Below are positions 1-12,267 of a stretch of DNA of 64,000 nt, one piece after another. The notes below the pieces were generated by a model. That model had not been told where the DNA came from and made no database searches. It worked only from the letters and a program-made list of their open reading frames with translations. Source of the stretch: Syngnathus acus (Eukaryota > Chordata > Actinopteri > Syngnathiformes > Syngnathidae). The stretch covers positions 1 to 64,000 of the forward strand of contig NC_051087.1 of NCBI RefSeq assembly GCF_901709675.1, read 5' to 3'. A program made the position numbers and the translations under genes. The first letter of the stretch is position 1, and every line of letters begins with the position of its first letter.

Positions 1-3000
1 AACCCTAACCCTAGGAGCACATAGCCCTAAGCGAAACCCTAACCCTAACCCTAGGAGCACATAGCCCTAAGCGAAACCCTAACCCTAACCCTAGGAGCAC
101 ATAGCCCTAAGCGAAACCCTAACCCTAACCCTAGGAGCACATAGCCCTAAGCGAAACCCTAACCCTAACCCTAGGAGCACATAGCCCTAAGCGAAACCCT
201 AACCCTAACCCTAGGAGCACATAGCCCTAAGCGAAACCCTAACCCTAACCCTAGGAGCACATAGCCCTAAGCGAAACCCTAACCCTAACCCTAGGAGCAC
301 ATAGCCCTAAGCGAAACCCTAACCCTAACCCTAGGAGCACATAGCCCTAAGCGAAACCCTAACCCTAACCCTAGGAGCACATAGCCCTAAGCGAAACCCT
401 AACCCTAACCCTAGGAGCACATAGCCCTAAGCGAAACCCTAACCCTAACCCTAGGAGCACATAGCCCTAAGCGAAACCCTAACCCTAACCCTAGGAGCAC
501 ATAGCCCTAAGCGAAACCCTAACCCTAACCCTAGGAGCACATAGCCCTAAGCGAAACCCTAACCCTAACCCTAGGAGCACATAGCCCTAAGCGAAACCCT
601 AACCCTAACCCTAGGAGCACATAGCCCTAAGCGAAACCCTAACCCTAACCCTAGGAGCACATAGCCCTAAGCGAAAACCCTAACCCTAACCCTAGGAGCA
701 CATAGCCCTAAGCGAAACCCTAACCCTAACCCTAGGAGCACATAGCCCTAAGCGAAACCCTAACCCTAACCCTAGGAGCACATAGCCCTAAGCGAAACCC
801 TAACCCTAACCCTAGGAGCACATAGCCCTAAGCGAAACCCTAACCCTAACCCTAGGAGCACATAGCCCTAAGCGAAACCCTAACCCTAACCCTAGGAGCA
901 CATAGCCCTAAGCGAAACCCTAACCCTAACCCTAGGAGCACATAGCCCTAAGCGAAACCCTAACCCTAACCCTAGGAGCACATAGCCCTAAGCGAAACCC
1001 TAACCCTAACCCTAGGAGCACATAGCCCTAAGCGAAACCCTAACCCTAACCCTAGGAGCACATAGCCCTAAGCGAAACCCTAACCCTAACCCTAGGAGCA
1101 CATAGCCCTAAGCGAAACCCTAACCCTAACCCTAGGAGCACATAGCCCTAAGCGAAACCCTAACCCTAACCCTAGGAGCACATAGCCCTAAGCGAAACCC
1201 TAACCCTAACCCTAGGAGCACATAGCCCTAAGCCAAACCCTAACCCTAACCCTAGGAGCACATAGCCCTAAGCGAAACCCTAACCCTAACCCTAGGAGCA
1301 CATAGCCCTAAGCGAAACCCTAACCCTAACCCTAGGAGCACATAGCCCTAAGCGAAACCCTAACCCTAACCCTAGGAGCACATAGCCCTAAGCGAAACCC
1401 TAACCCTAACCCTAGGAGCACATAGCCCTAAGCGAAACCCTAACCCTAACCCTAGGAGCACATAGCCCTAAGCGAAACCCTAACCCTAACCCTAGGAGCA
1501 CATAGCCCTAAGCGAAACCCTAACCCTAACCCTAGGAGCACATAGCCCTAAGCGAAACCCTAACCCTAACCCTAGGAGCACATAGCCCTAAGCGAAACCC
1601 TAACCCTAACCCTAGGAGCACATAGCCCTAAGCGAAACCCTAACCCTAACCCTAGGAGCACATAGCCCTAAGCGAAACCCTAACCCTAACCCTAGGAGCA
1701 CATAGCCCTAAGCGAAACCCTAACCCTAACCCTAGGAGCACATAGCCCTAAGCGAAACCCTAACCCTAACCCTAGGAGCACATAGCCCTAAGCGAAACCC
1801 TAACCCTAACCCTAGGAGCACATAGCCCTAAGCGAAACCCTAACCCTAACCCTAGGAGCACATAGCCCTAAGCGAAACCCTAACCCTAACCCTAGGAGCA
1901 CATAGCCCTAAGCGAAACCCTAACCCTAACCCTAGGAGCACATAGCCCTAAGCGAAACCCTAACCCTAACCCTAGGAGCACATAGCCCTAAGCGAAACCC
2001 TAACCCTAACCCTAGGAGCACATAGCCCTAAGCGAAACCCTAACCCTAACCCTAGGAGCACATAGCCCTAAGCGAAACCCTAACCCTAACCCTAGGAGCA
2101 CATAGCCCTAAGCGAAACCCTAACCCTAACCCTAGGAGCACATAGCCCTAAGCGAAACCCTAACCCTAACCCTAGGAGCACATAGCCCTAAGCGAAACCC
2201 TAACCCTAACCCTAGGAGCACATAGCCCTAAGCGAAACCCTAACCCTAACCCTAGGAGCACATAGCCCTAAGCGAAACCCTAACCCTAACCCTAGGAGCA
2301 CATAGCCCTAAGCGAAACCCTAACCCTAACCCTAGGAGCACATAGCCCTAAGCGAAACCCTAACCCTAACCCTAGGAGCACATAGCCCTAAGCGAAACCC
2401 TAACCCTAACCCTAGGAGCACATAGCCCTAAGCGAAACCCTAACCCTAACCCTAGGAGCACATAGCCCTAAGCGAAACCCTAACCCTAACCCTAGGAGCA
2501 CATAGCCCTAAGCGAAACCCTAACCCTAACCCTAGGAGCACATAGCCCTAAGCGAAACCCTAACCCTAACCCTAGGAGCACATAGCCCTAAGCGAAACCC
2601 TAACCCTAACCCTAGGAGCACATAGCCCTAAGCGAAACCCTAACCCTAACCCTAGGAGCACATAGCCCTAAGCGAAACCCTAACCCTAACCCTAGGAGCA
2701 CATAGCCCTAAGCGAAACCCTAACCCTAACCCTAGGAGCACATAGCCCTAAGCGAAACCCTAACCCTAACCCTAGGAGCACATAGCCCTAAGCGAAACCC
2801 TAACCCTAACCCTAGGAGCACATAGCCCTAAGCGAAACCCTAACCCTAACCCTAGGAGCACATAGCCCTAAGCGAAACCCTAACCCTAACCCTAGGAGCA
2901 CATAGCCCTAAGCGAAACCCTAACCCTAACCCTAGGAGCACATAGCCCTAAGCGAAACCCTAACCCTAACCCTAGGAGCACATAGCCCTAAGCGAAACCC

Positions 3001-4907
3001 TAACCCTAACCCTAGGAGCACATAGCCCTAAGCGAAACCCTAACCCTAACCCTAGGAGCACATAGCCCTAAGCGAAACCCTAACCCTAACCCTAGGAGCA
3101 CATAGCCCTAAGCGAAACCCTAACCCTAACCCTAGGAGCACATAGCCCTAAGCGAAACCCTAACCCTAACCCTAGGAGCACATAGCCCTAAGCGAAACCC
3201 TAACCCTAACCCTAGGAGCACATAGCCCTAAGCGAAACCCTAACCCTAACCCTAGGAGCACATAGCCCTAAGCGAAACCCTAACCCTAACCCTAGGAGCA
3301 CATAGCCCTAAGCGAAACCCTAACCCTAACCCTAGGAGCACATAGCCCTAAGCGAAACCCTAACCCTAACCCTAGGAGCACATAGCCCTAAGCGAAACCC
3401 TAACCCTAACCCTAGGAGCACATAGCCCTAAGCGAAACCCTAACCCTAACCCTAGGAGCACATAGCCCTAAGCGAAACCCTAACCCTAACCCTAGGAGCA
3501 CATAGCCCTAAGCGAAACCCTAACCCTAACCCTAGGAGCACATAGCCCTAAGCGAAACCCTAACCCTAACCCTAGGAGCACATAGCCCTAAGCGAAACCC
3601 TAACCCTAACCCTAGGAGCACATAGCCCTAAGCGAAACCCTAACCCTAACCCTAGGAGCACATAGCCCTAAGCGAAACCCTAACCCTAACCCTAGGAGCA
3701 CATAGCCCTAAGCGAAACCCTAACCCTAACCCTAGGAGCACATAGCCCTAAGCGAAACCCTAACCCTAACCCTAGGAGCACATAGCCCTAAGCGAAACCC
3801 TAACCCTAACCCTAGGAGCACATAGCCCTAAGCGAAACCCTAACCCTAACCCTAGGAGCACATAGCCCTAAGCGAAACCCTAACCCTAACCCTAGGAGCA
3901 CATAGCCCTAAGCGAAACCCTAACCCTAACCCTAGGAGCACATAGCCCTAAGCGAAACCCTAACCCTAACCCTAGGAGCACATAGCCCTAAGCGAAACCC
4001 TAACCCTAACCCTAGGAGCACATAGCCCTAAGCGAAACCCTAACCCTAACCCTAGGAGCACATAGCCCTAAGCGAAACCCTAACCCTAACCCTAGGAGCA
4101 CATAGCCCTAAGCGAAACCCTAACCCTAACCCTAGGAGCACATAGCCCTAAGCGAAACCCTAACCCTAACCCTAGGAGCACATAGCCCTAAGCGAAACCC
4201 TAACCCTAACCCTAGGAGCACATAGCCCTAAGCGAAACCCTAACCCTAACCCTAGGAGCACATAGCCCTAAGCGAAACCCTAACCCTAACCCTAGGAGCA
4301 CATAGCCCTAAGCGAAACCCTAACCCTAACCCTAGGAGCACATAGCCCTAAGCGAAACCCTAACCCTAACCCTAGGAGCACATAGCCCTAAGCGAAACCC
4401 TAACCCTAACCCTAGGAGCACATAGCCCTAAGCGAAACCCTAACCCTAACCCTAGGAGCACATAGCCCTAAGCGAAACCCTAACCCTAACCCTAGGAGCA
4501 CATAGCCCTAAGCGAAACCCTAACCCTAACCCTAGGAGCACATAGCCCTAAGCGAAACCCTAACCCTAACCCTAGGAGCACATAGCCCTAAGCGAAACCC
4601 TAACCCTAACCCTAGGAGCACATAGCCCTAAGCGAAACCCTAACCCTAACCCTAGGAGCACATAGCCCTAAGCGAAACCCTAACCCAACCCTAGGAGCAC
4701 ATAGCCCTAAGCGAAACCCTAACCCTAACCCTAGGAGCACATAGCCCTAAGCGAAACCCTAACCCTAACCCTAGGAGCACATAGCCCTAAGCGAAACCCT
4801 AACCCTAACCCTAGGAGCACATAGCCCTAAGCGAAACCCTAACCCTAACCCTAGGAGCACATAGCCCCTAAGCGGAAACCCTAACCCTAACCCTAGGAGC
4901 ACATAGC
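1..4907 (+). repeat. 40-bp telomere-like satellite array
   Basis: About 122 head-to-tail copies of a 40-bp unit. Each unit contains two CCCTAA hexamers, one CCCTAG, the 10-nt block GAGCACATAG, another CCCTAA and the hexamer GCGAAA. The vertebrate telomere C-strand repeat therefore makes up 24 of 40 bases. Copies are almost identical; I see only a few private changes: an extra A near 675, G to C near 1233, a 2-base loss near 4686 and small insertions near 4866-4875. The CCCTAA strand is on +, the polarity of a true left telomere. No uninterrupted canonical telomere tract is present in the window. Confidence 0.97.
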
Positions 4908-7230
4908 AAATGTCACCTTTAGCACATAGCAAATGTCACCTTTAGCACATAGCAAATGTCACCTTTAGCACATAGCAAATGTCACCTTTAGCACATAGCA
5001 AATGTCACCTTTAGCACATAGCAAATGTCACCTTTAGCACATAGCAAATGTCACCTTTAGCACATAGCAAATGTCACCTTTAGCACATAGCAAATGTCAC
5101 CTTTAGCACATAGCAAATGTCACCTTTAGCACATAGCAAATGTCACCTTTAGCACATAGCAAATGTCACCTTTAGCACATAGCAAATGTCACCTTTAGCA
5201 CATAGCAAATGTCACCTTTAGCACATAGCAAATGTCACCTTTAGCACATAGCAAATGTCACCTTTAGCACATAGCAAATGTCACCTTTAGCACATAGCAA
5301 ATGTCACCTTTAGCACATAGCAAATGTCACCTTTAGCACATAGCAAATGTCACCTTTAGCACATAGCAAATGTCACCTTTAGCACATAGCAAATGTCACC
5401 TTTAGCACATAGCAAATGTCACCTTAGCACATAGCAAATGTCACCTTTAGCACATAGCAAATGTCACCTTTAGCACATAGCAAATGTCACCTTTAGCACA
5501 TAGCAAATGTCACCTTTAGCACATAGCAAATGTCACCTTTAGCACATAGCAAATGTCACCTTTAGCACATAGCAAATGTCACCTTTAGCACATAGCAAAT
5601 GTCACCTTTAGCACATAGCAAATGTCACCTTTAGCACATAGCAAATGTCACCTTTAGCACATAGCAAATGTCACCTTTAGCACATAGCAAATGTCACCTT
5701 TAGCACATAGCAAATGTCACCTTTAGCACATAGCAAATGTCACCTTTAGCACATAGCAAATGTCACCTTTAGCACATAGCAAATGTCACCTTTAGCACAT
5801 AGCAAATGTCACCTTTAGCACATAGCAAATGTCACCTTTAGCACATAGCAAATGTCACCTTTAGCACATAGCAAATGTCACCTTTAGCACATAGCAAATG
5901 TCACCTTTAGCACATAGCAAATGTCACCTTTAGCACATAGCAAATGTCACCTTTAGCACATAGCAAATGTCACCTTTAGCACATAGCAAATGTCACCTTA
6001 TCACATAGCAAATGTCACCTTTAGCACATAGCAAATGTCACCTTTAGCACATAGCAAATGTCACCTTTAGCACATAGCAAATGTCACCTTTAGCACATAG
6101 CAAATGTCACCTTTAGCACATAGCAAATGTCACCTTAGCACATAGCAAATGTCACCTTTAGCACATAGCAAATGTCACCTTTAGCACATAGCAAATGTCA
6201 CCTTTAGCACATAGCAAATGTCACCTTTAGCACATAGCAAATGTCACCTTTAGCACATAGCAAATGTCACCTTTAGCACATAGCAAATGTCACCTTTAGC
6301 ACATAGCAAATGTCACCTTTAGCACATAGCAAATGTCACCTTTAGCACATAGCAAATGTCACCTTTAGCACATAGCAAATGTCACCTTTAGCACATAGCA
6401 AATGTCACCTTTAGCACATAGCAAATGTCACCTTTAGCACATAGCAAATGTCACCTTTAGCACATAGCAAATGTCACCTTTAGCACATAGCAAATGTCAC
6501 CTTTAGCACATAGCAAATGTCACCTTTAGCACATAGCAAATGTCACCTTTAGCACATAGCAAATGTCACCTTTAGCACATAGCAAATGTCACCTTTAGCA
6601 CATAGCAAATGTCACCTTTAGCACATTGCAAATGTCACCTTTAGCACATTGCAAATGTCACCTTTAGCACATTGCAAATGTCACCTTTAGCACATTGCAA
6701 ATGTCACCTTTAGCACATTGCAAATGTCACCTTTAGCACATTGCAAATGTCACCTTTAGCACATTGCAAATGTCACCTTTAGCACATAGCAAATGTCACC
6801 TTTAGCACATAGCAAATGTCACCTTTAGCACATAGCAAATGTCACCTTTAGCACATAGCAAATGTCACCTTTAGCACATAGCAAATGTCACCTTTAGCAC
6901 ATAGCAAATGTCACCTTTAGCACATAGCAAATGTCACCTTTAGCACATTGCAAATGTCACCTTTAGCACATTGCAAATGTCACCTTTAGCACATTGCAAA
7001 TGTCACCTTTAGCACATTGCAAATGTCACCTTTAGCACATTGCAAATGTCACCTTTAGCACATTGCAAATGTCACCTTTAGCACATAGCAAATGTCACCT
7101 TTAGCACATAGCAAATGTCACCTTTAGCACATAGCAAATGTCACCTTTAGCACATAGCAAATGTCACCTTTAGCACATTGCAAATGTCACCTTTAGCACA
7201 TTGCAAATGTCACCTTTAGCACCTAGCCTC
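4898..7230 (+). repeat. 23-bp subtelomeric satellite array
   Basis: About 100 tandem copies of a 23-bp unit made of the decamer AGCACATAGC followed by AAATGTCACCTTT. A few units are 22 bp long (near 5424 and 6131) and one has a base change near 6000. From 6624 on, a variant with CATTGC in place of CATAGC alternates with the original in runs of about 7, 7, 6, 4 and 2 copies, moving away from the chromosome end. The array decays at 7220-7250 into a short CACCTAGCCTCTTAG duplication. There are no spacers, so this is satellite DNA and not CRISPR. Confidence 0.97.
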
Positions 7231-9465
7231 TTAGCACCTAGCCTCTTAGCACAATTACAGAGTATGACATCACAAAAAACAGTATGACATCACAAATGCA
7301 AAACATCTCACAAAGGAAATCACATCACCCCACGTGCTCTTAAAATAACTTGGCCAATGCATTTGTCTATTTGATCTGCAGCAAATCCAAATTATACCTA
7401 AGGATGGTGACAAATCTTAATATCATACTTAATAGGACATATTAAAGACTTGAGTAAATTAATTAATTTATTTGCTAATTGTCATTTTAATTATGATTTT
7501 GTATAAATACTAGGTATAAACAGAAAATATACTATACAAAATGGGCAGACTTTACTTGTTTGAAAAGGAGTGGGAAGTAAGACTTATTTCATTCATTTAA
7601 AGGGAAGAAGTAAGACTTATTTATCGGAAAGAATGGATTTGCTGGAATTCCAAATTTCCAAAATGAATGAATGAAGTCATTTCAATTATGATTTGGGATA
7701 AATACTAGGTGTGAACACAAAAACTACTGCACAAAATGGCCAGTTTACTTGTTTGAAAAGGACTGTGAAGAAGAGAGACTTATTTCATTTATTTAATGGG
7801 AAGAAGTCAGACTTATTTAATCTATTTTTGTTCCCAGGCAAAATTGGATTTGCTGCAATTGCAAATTTCAACAAAGCACAGTGCCAAATCTTGACTTGAG
7901 ACCTGATAGGACGTATTAAACGCCTAGTTAAATTGATAGAAGTTGGTCGTATGAGCGAGTGGAGTAACATGAGATCTATTCTCAATTACAAATAGCACAC
8001 ACAACTTTGGATATTTTGAATGAATGAGTGAGTGAATGAATCTTATTTGTTCATTTAAATTATGACTGTATAAATACTAGGTATAAACAGAAAATCTCCT
8101 GCACAAAATGGCCAGTTTACTTGTTTGAAAAGGTGTGGGAACAAGTCATCTATCCAATTTAAGACAAATGTAGTTTGTAACCTCTAACAATGTGTTACTT
8201 TAGCTATTGTTGTCTGTGACTTTCCCATGAATAAAAAGGAAGGAAGGACTCACCGGAGACGTCTTCGCCAACGTGCAACTGTTGTACTTTGTATTTTTAT
8301 CCTTCTTACAGTGGAAAACATACAGCCAAAGAACACCGTGGAACCTAAAGGAATGAAAGAAAACTTTATCATTTGGCCTCAACCAATATTCGCAGATACA
8401 ACACAATGTGACGTGCGGGGTTAGGGTTAAGGATTGAGGGAGGGGCCCTCGTTTTAAACTACTTTTTTTGAAAAGGAGTGGGAACAAGCAAGACTTATTT
8501 AATTTATTTAATGGGAACAAGTAAGACTTATTTAGTTTATTTAATCTATTTTTGTTCCCAGGCAAAATTGGATTTGCTGCAATTGCAAATTTCAACAAAG
8601 TACGGTGCCAAAATCTTGACTTGGGACCTGATAGGACGTATTAAACTCATTTAATAGGAAGAAGACTTATTTAGTTTATTTAATCTATTTTTGTTCCCTG
8701 GCAAAATTGGATGTATGGTGCCAAATCTTGACTTGAGACCTGATAGGATGTATTAAACGCTTAGTTAAATCGACAGAAGTTGGTAATAAGAGCGAGTGGA
8801 GTAACGGTGGTTGAATGGATGAATAAATGTTGAAAGTAATTTAAATTATGACTTTGTATAAATACTAGGTATTAACAGAACATCTACTGCGCAAAATGGG
8901 CAGAGTTTACTTGTTTGAGAAAGAGTGGCAAGAAGTAAGACTTATTTAATCTGTTTGTTCCCAGGCAAAATTGGATGTGCTGCAATTCCAAATTTCACCA
9001 CATGATGGTGCCAAATTTTGACTTGAGCCATGATAGGAAATATTAAACACTTAGTTGAATTGATAGAAGTTCGTAATAAGACCGAGTGGAATAACATGAA
9101 TGTTCTGAATTAGACAGTTTGAATATGCTTTTGAATATTTTTTAGGTAAACAGTTTTGCTTCACTTTGAGCATCATTTGAGCAGTCTGATCAGCTACCAA
9201 ATCTTTGAATTGAAGAATTTGTGATTTAAGAAATAGCTTATTATTTTCAAGGTAATCAGATTTGTTTATAATTCTAATGGCCTTCTTTTCAAAACTTTTG
9301 TTTGTTCCCAGGCAAAATTGGATGTGCTGCAATTCCAAATTTCACCACATGATGGTGCCAAATTTTGACTTCAGCCCTGATAGGACATATTAAACACTTA
9401 GTTGAATTGATAGAAGTTGGTAATAAGACCGAGTGGAATAACATGAATGCTCGGAATTAGACAGT
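7231..9465. repeat. Degenerate AT-rich subtelomeric repeat block
   Basis: No gene is recognisable. Two segments recur in diverged form. One begins with TATAAATACTAGGT and runs into a tract ending in TTTACTTGTTTGAAAAGG (near 7502, 7700, 8070 and 8857). The other begins with TTGTTCCCAGGCAAAATTGG and ends with GCGAGTGGAGTAAC or a close relative (near 7829, 8551, 8691, 8956 and 9301). Together they look like an old tandem array with a period of a few hundred bases, broken by deletions. Minus-strand 9100-9300 translates into a peptide resembling the C-terminal part of non-LTR reverse transcriptases (EKKAIRIINKSDY near its start), so a LINE relic may lie within one unit. Confidence 0.75.
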
Positions 9466-10137
9466 TTGAATATCTCAAAGGGGGATGAGTCTGCCTACAG
9501 GGACGAAGTGGTCCAGCTATCGGAGTGGTGCGGAGAGAACAATCTGCTCCTAAACACGGCTAAAACCCAAGAACTGGTCATTGATTTTAGGAGGAAAAAT
9601 AAAACGGACATTCCACCACTTATCATCGACGGGGTCTGTGTGAAGAGGGTGTCATCCTTCCGCTACCTGGGAGTCCACATCGAGGAGGACTTCACCTGGG
9701 GCGTGAACACCTCTGAGCTGCTTAAAAAGGCCCAGCAGAGACTCTACTTTTTAAGGGTGCTGAGGAGGCACAGCATTACACAGAGACTGCTGGTGTCCTT
9801 CTATCGCTGCTCCATAGAAAGCACTTTAACGTACTGTATATGTGTTTGGTACTCCAGCTGCACTGCTGCTCAGAGGGAAAAGCTCCAAGAGGTCATCAAC
9901 ACAGCACAGAAGATCATTGGCTGCCCTCTCCCCACACTGGAAGACCTACACAGAACCCGCTGTCTCAAAAAAAAAACACAGAACATTCTGAAGGACACTT
10001 CCCACCCTGGCCACTCCCTTTTCGAACTGTTGCCATCAGGCAGACGCTACAGATTAATTAGGTTGAGGACTAGCAGATTCGCCAACAGTTTTTACCCTAC
10101 AGCGGTAGTCACATTGAATGCAGCTAAACGTAAATGA
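9466..10137 (+). mobile_element. LINE reverse transcriptase C-terminal fragment
   Basis: An open stretch of about 223 codons corresponds to the end of a fish non-LTR retrotransposon ORF2. It contains the thumb and post-catalytic region, including motifs FRYLGVHIEEDFTW, a long helix-rich segment, and the typical C-terminal signatures KIIGCPLP, KDTSHPGHSLFELLPSGRRY and RFANSFYPTAV. The catalytic YADD box and everything N-terminal are missing, so this is a 5'-truncated copy. The sequence upstream is subtelomeric repeat, so the first in-frame ATG is probably not a real start. It resembles the L2/Rex-type LINEs common in fish; the exact clade is not certain. Confidence 0.85.
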
Positions 10138-10206
10138 TTATGTCTGTATGTTCTTCTGTGGGTTTTTAGCTTGTTTTTTTTATCTTTTTATTCTGATGTG
10201 GCTCTT

Positions 10207-12116
10207 TACGGTGTTGTGCTTGATTTGGTTCCCCCGTGAGATTTTGTTCCCCCTGCCGCGGGAGCGCGCACGCCTTATTTGGAAAGCGAAAAACCCATGT
10301 CGTACGGCGTCAGCACTACGTTGTTTTCAATAAAAACATGAAGACCTCACGTTTGCGTCAGTCAATTTTAATTTTCATAAAGGATTATTCTCATTTGATG
10401 TCTTTAAATTCATCCGCGTTGTGCCATTGAAGCGGGGTGCGTTCAAAGACCAGTCGTACAGTCGGAACACTCATTCCCTTCACCAAAAAGCAACAATATA
10501 ATTAAGTGATCTCTTTGCATAAACCTCGATGCAAAGAAACTCCTCTTTTTGGGTACAGGCTACAAGGAGTATATATTACAAATACTTAATTGTGATCATC
10601 ATTCATCCATCCATCCATCCATCCATTTTATTCCTCAGGTATTTTCAAAGCAAATTAATATTGTTGCATTTATTAATTTGCTTTAAAATGACAGCGCAAT
10701 ATAATTAAAAGCTGACACTATAGCAATGTCAAACGTGTTCATTTAAGAAAAAGCCACACAGGTTTTGTGATCAAATCTTTCATAACGAGAATGATTTGAG
10801 TGAATTGATTTGAATGAATAATTGAGAAGAGATTTCAGTTCTGAAGGCTCCTTTTGTCCCAAGCAAAGTGACAGATGGTGGGGAGGGGGGATAAAAATTG
10901 TAAGGAACTCTATACAAATGTCAAGCCGTGAGGATATGTCCCCCCCCCCCTTTATTTTGAGAACGGTGAGTGCTGGACTGCAGCTGTTTTTTTTTTTCTG
11001 TCTTCCTGGGGGTCTGTTCAGGTTGTGTGAAAATTTTGAACAGGTTCCCTCATTCCTCGGCCAAATTACAGGGCTGGAACAAATCCTCACAGCTGCCCCG
11101 TGAGGATATGTTCCCCCCCCCTTATTTTGAGAACGGTGAGTGACGGTGAGTGAAAAAACGCTGGAGTCCAGCACTCACCGTTCTCAAAATAAGGGGGGGG
11201 GGAGAGAGACATATCCTCACCGGGCAGCTGTGAGGATGTGTCCCCCCCCTGTAATTTGGCCTAGGAATGAGGGAACCTGTTCAAATTTTTCACACAACCT
11301 GAACAGACCCCCAAGGAAGACAGAAAAAAAACATCTGGAGTCCAGCACTCACCGTTCTCAAAATAAGGGGGGGGGGGGGGGGAACATATCCTCACGGCTT
11401 GACATTTTTATAGAATTCCTGTTACAATTTTGATCCCCCCTCCCCACCATCTGTCACTTTGCTTGGGACAAAAGGAGCCTTCAGAACTGAAATCTCTTCT
11501 CAATTATTCATTCAAATCAATTCACTCAAATCATTCTCGTTATGAAAGATTTGATCACAAAACCTGTGTGGCTTTTTCTTAAATGAACACGTTTGACATT
11601 GCTATAGTGTCAGCTTTTAATTATATTGCGCTGTCATTTTAAAGCAAATTAATAAATGCAACAATATTAATTTGCTTTGAAAATACCTGAGGAATAAAAT
11701 GGATGGATGGATGGATGAATGATGATCACAATTAAGTATTTGTAATATATACTCCTTGTAGCCTGTACCCAAAAAGAGGAGTTTCTTTGCATCGAGGTTT
11801 ATGCAAAGATATCACTTAATTATATTGTTGCTTTTTGGTGAAGTGAATGAGTGTTCCGTCTGTACGACTGGTCTTTGAATGCACCCCGCTTCAATGGCAC
11901 AACGCGGATGAATTTAAAGACATCAAATAAGAAAAATCCTTTATGAAAATTAAAATTGACTGACGCAAACGTGAGTTCTTCATGTTTTTATTGAAAACGT
12001 AGTGCTGACGCCGTACGACATCGGTTTTTCGCTTTCCAAATAAGGCGTGCGCGCTCCCGCGGCAGGGGGAACAAAATTTCACGGGGGAACCAAATCAAGC
12101 ACAACAACGGTACACA
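10207..12116. repeat. Large imperfect palindrome (foldback structure)
   Basis: The sequence from about 10207 to 11150 returns as its reverse complement from about 11170 to 12116. Matching pairs include CTGCCGCGGGAGCGCGCACG at 10251 and its complement near 12061, the GGATGGATGG-type tract at 10607 and 11700, and the block around 10860 and 11440. Arms differ by scattered substitutions and indels (I judge roughly 90-95 percent identity by eye), so this is not a simple hairpin artefact of one molecule. The centre, 10930-11400, holds further nested inverted copies of a motif with long C or G runs next to TTATTTTGAGAACGGTGAGT. No intact ORF spans an arm. Confidence 0.9.
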
Positions 12117-12173
12117 GTAAAAAAAAAAAAAAAAAATGTGGCTCTTAGTCTCTGACTGGTTAGCCACCCCTGA
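12117..12173 (-). mobile_element. Possible hAT-type terminus next to the palindrome
   Basis: After a run of A at the right end of the palindrome, the minus strand starting at 12173 reads CAGGGGTGGCTAACC followed by AAGAGCCACAT. This resembles the terminal inverted repeat of fish hAT elements. No matching left terminus is visible before 10207, although ATGTGGCTCTT occurs on both sides (10196-10206 and 12137-12147). The call rests on end similarity alone. Confidence 0.4.
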
Positions 12174-12267
12174 GCTAGGGTTAGCTACTCAGCTACACAT
12201 TGCTATTACACGGTGAACGCTAGCTACATCGACAACTTTAGTCAAACTACACAAACGTAAATCTCTA

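Noticed and set aside
4898-7230. CRISPR-like regular short repeats
   Set aside because: Units are contiguous without spacers and the context is a eukaryotic chromosome end; this is satellite DNA.
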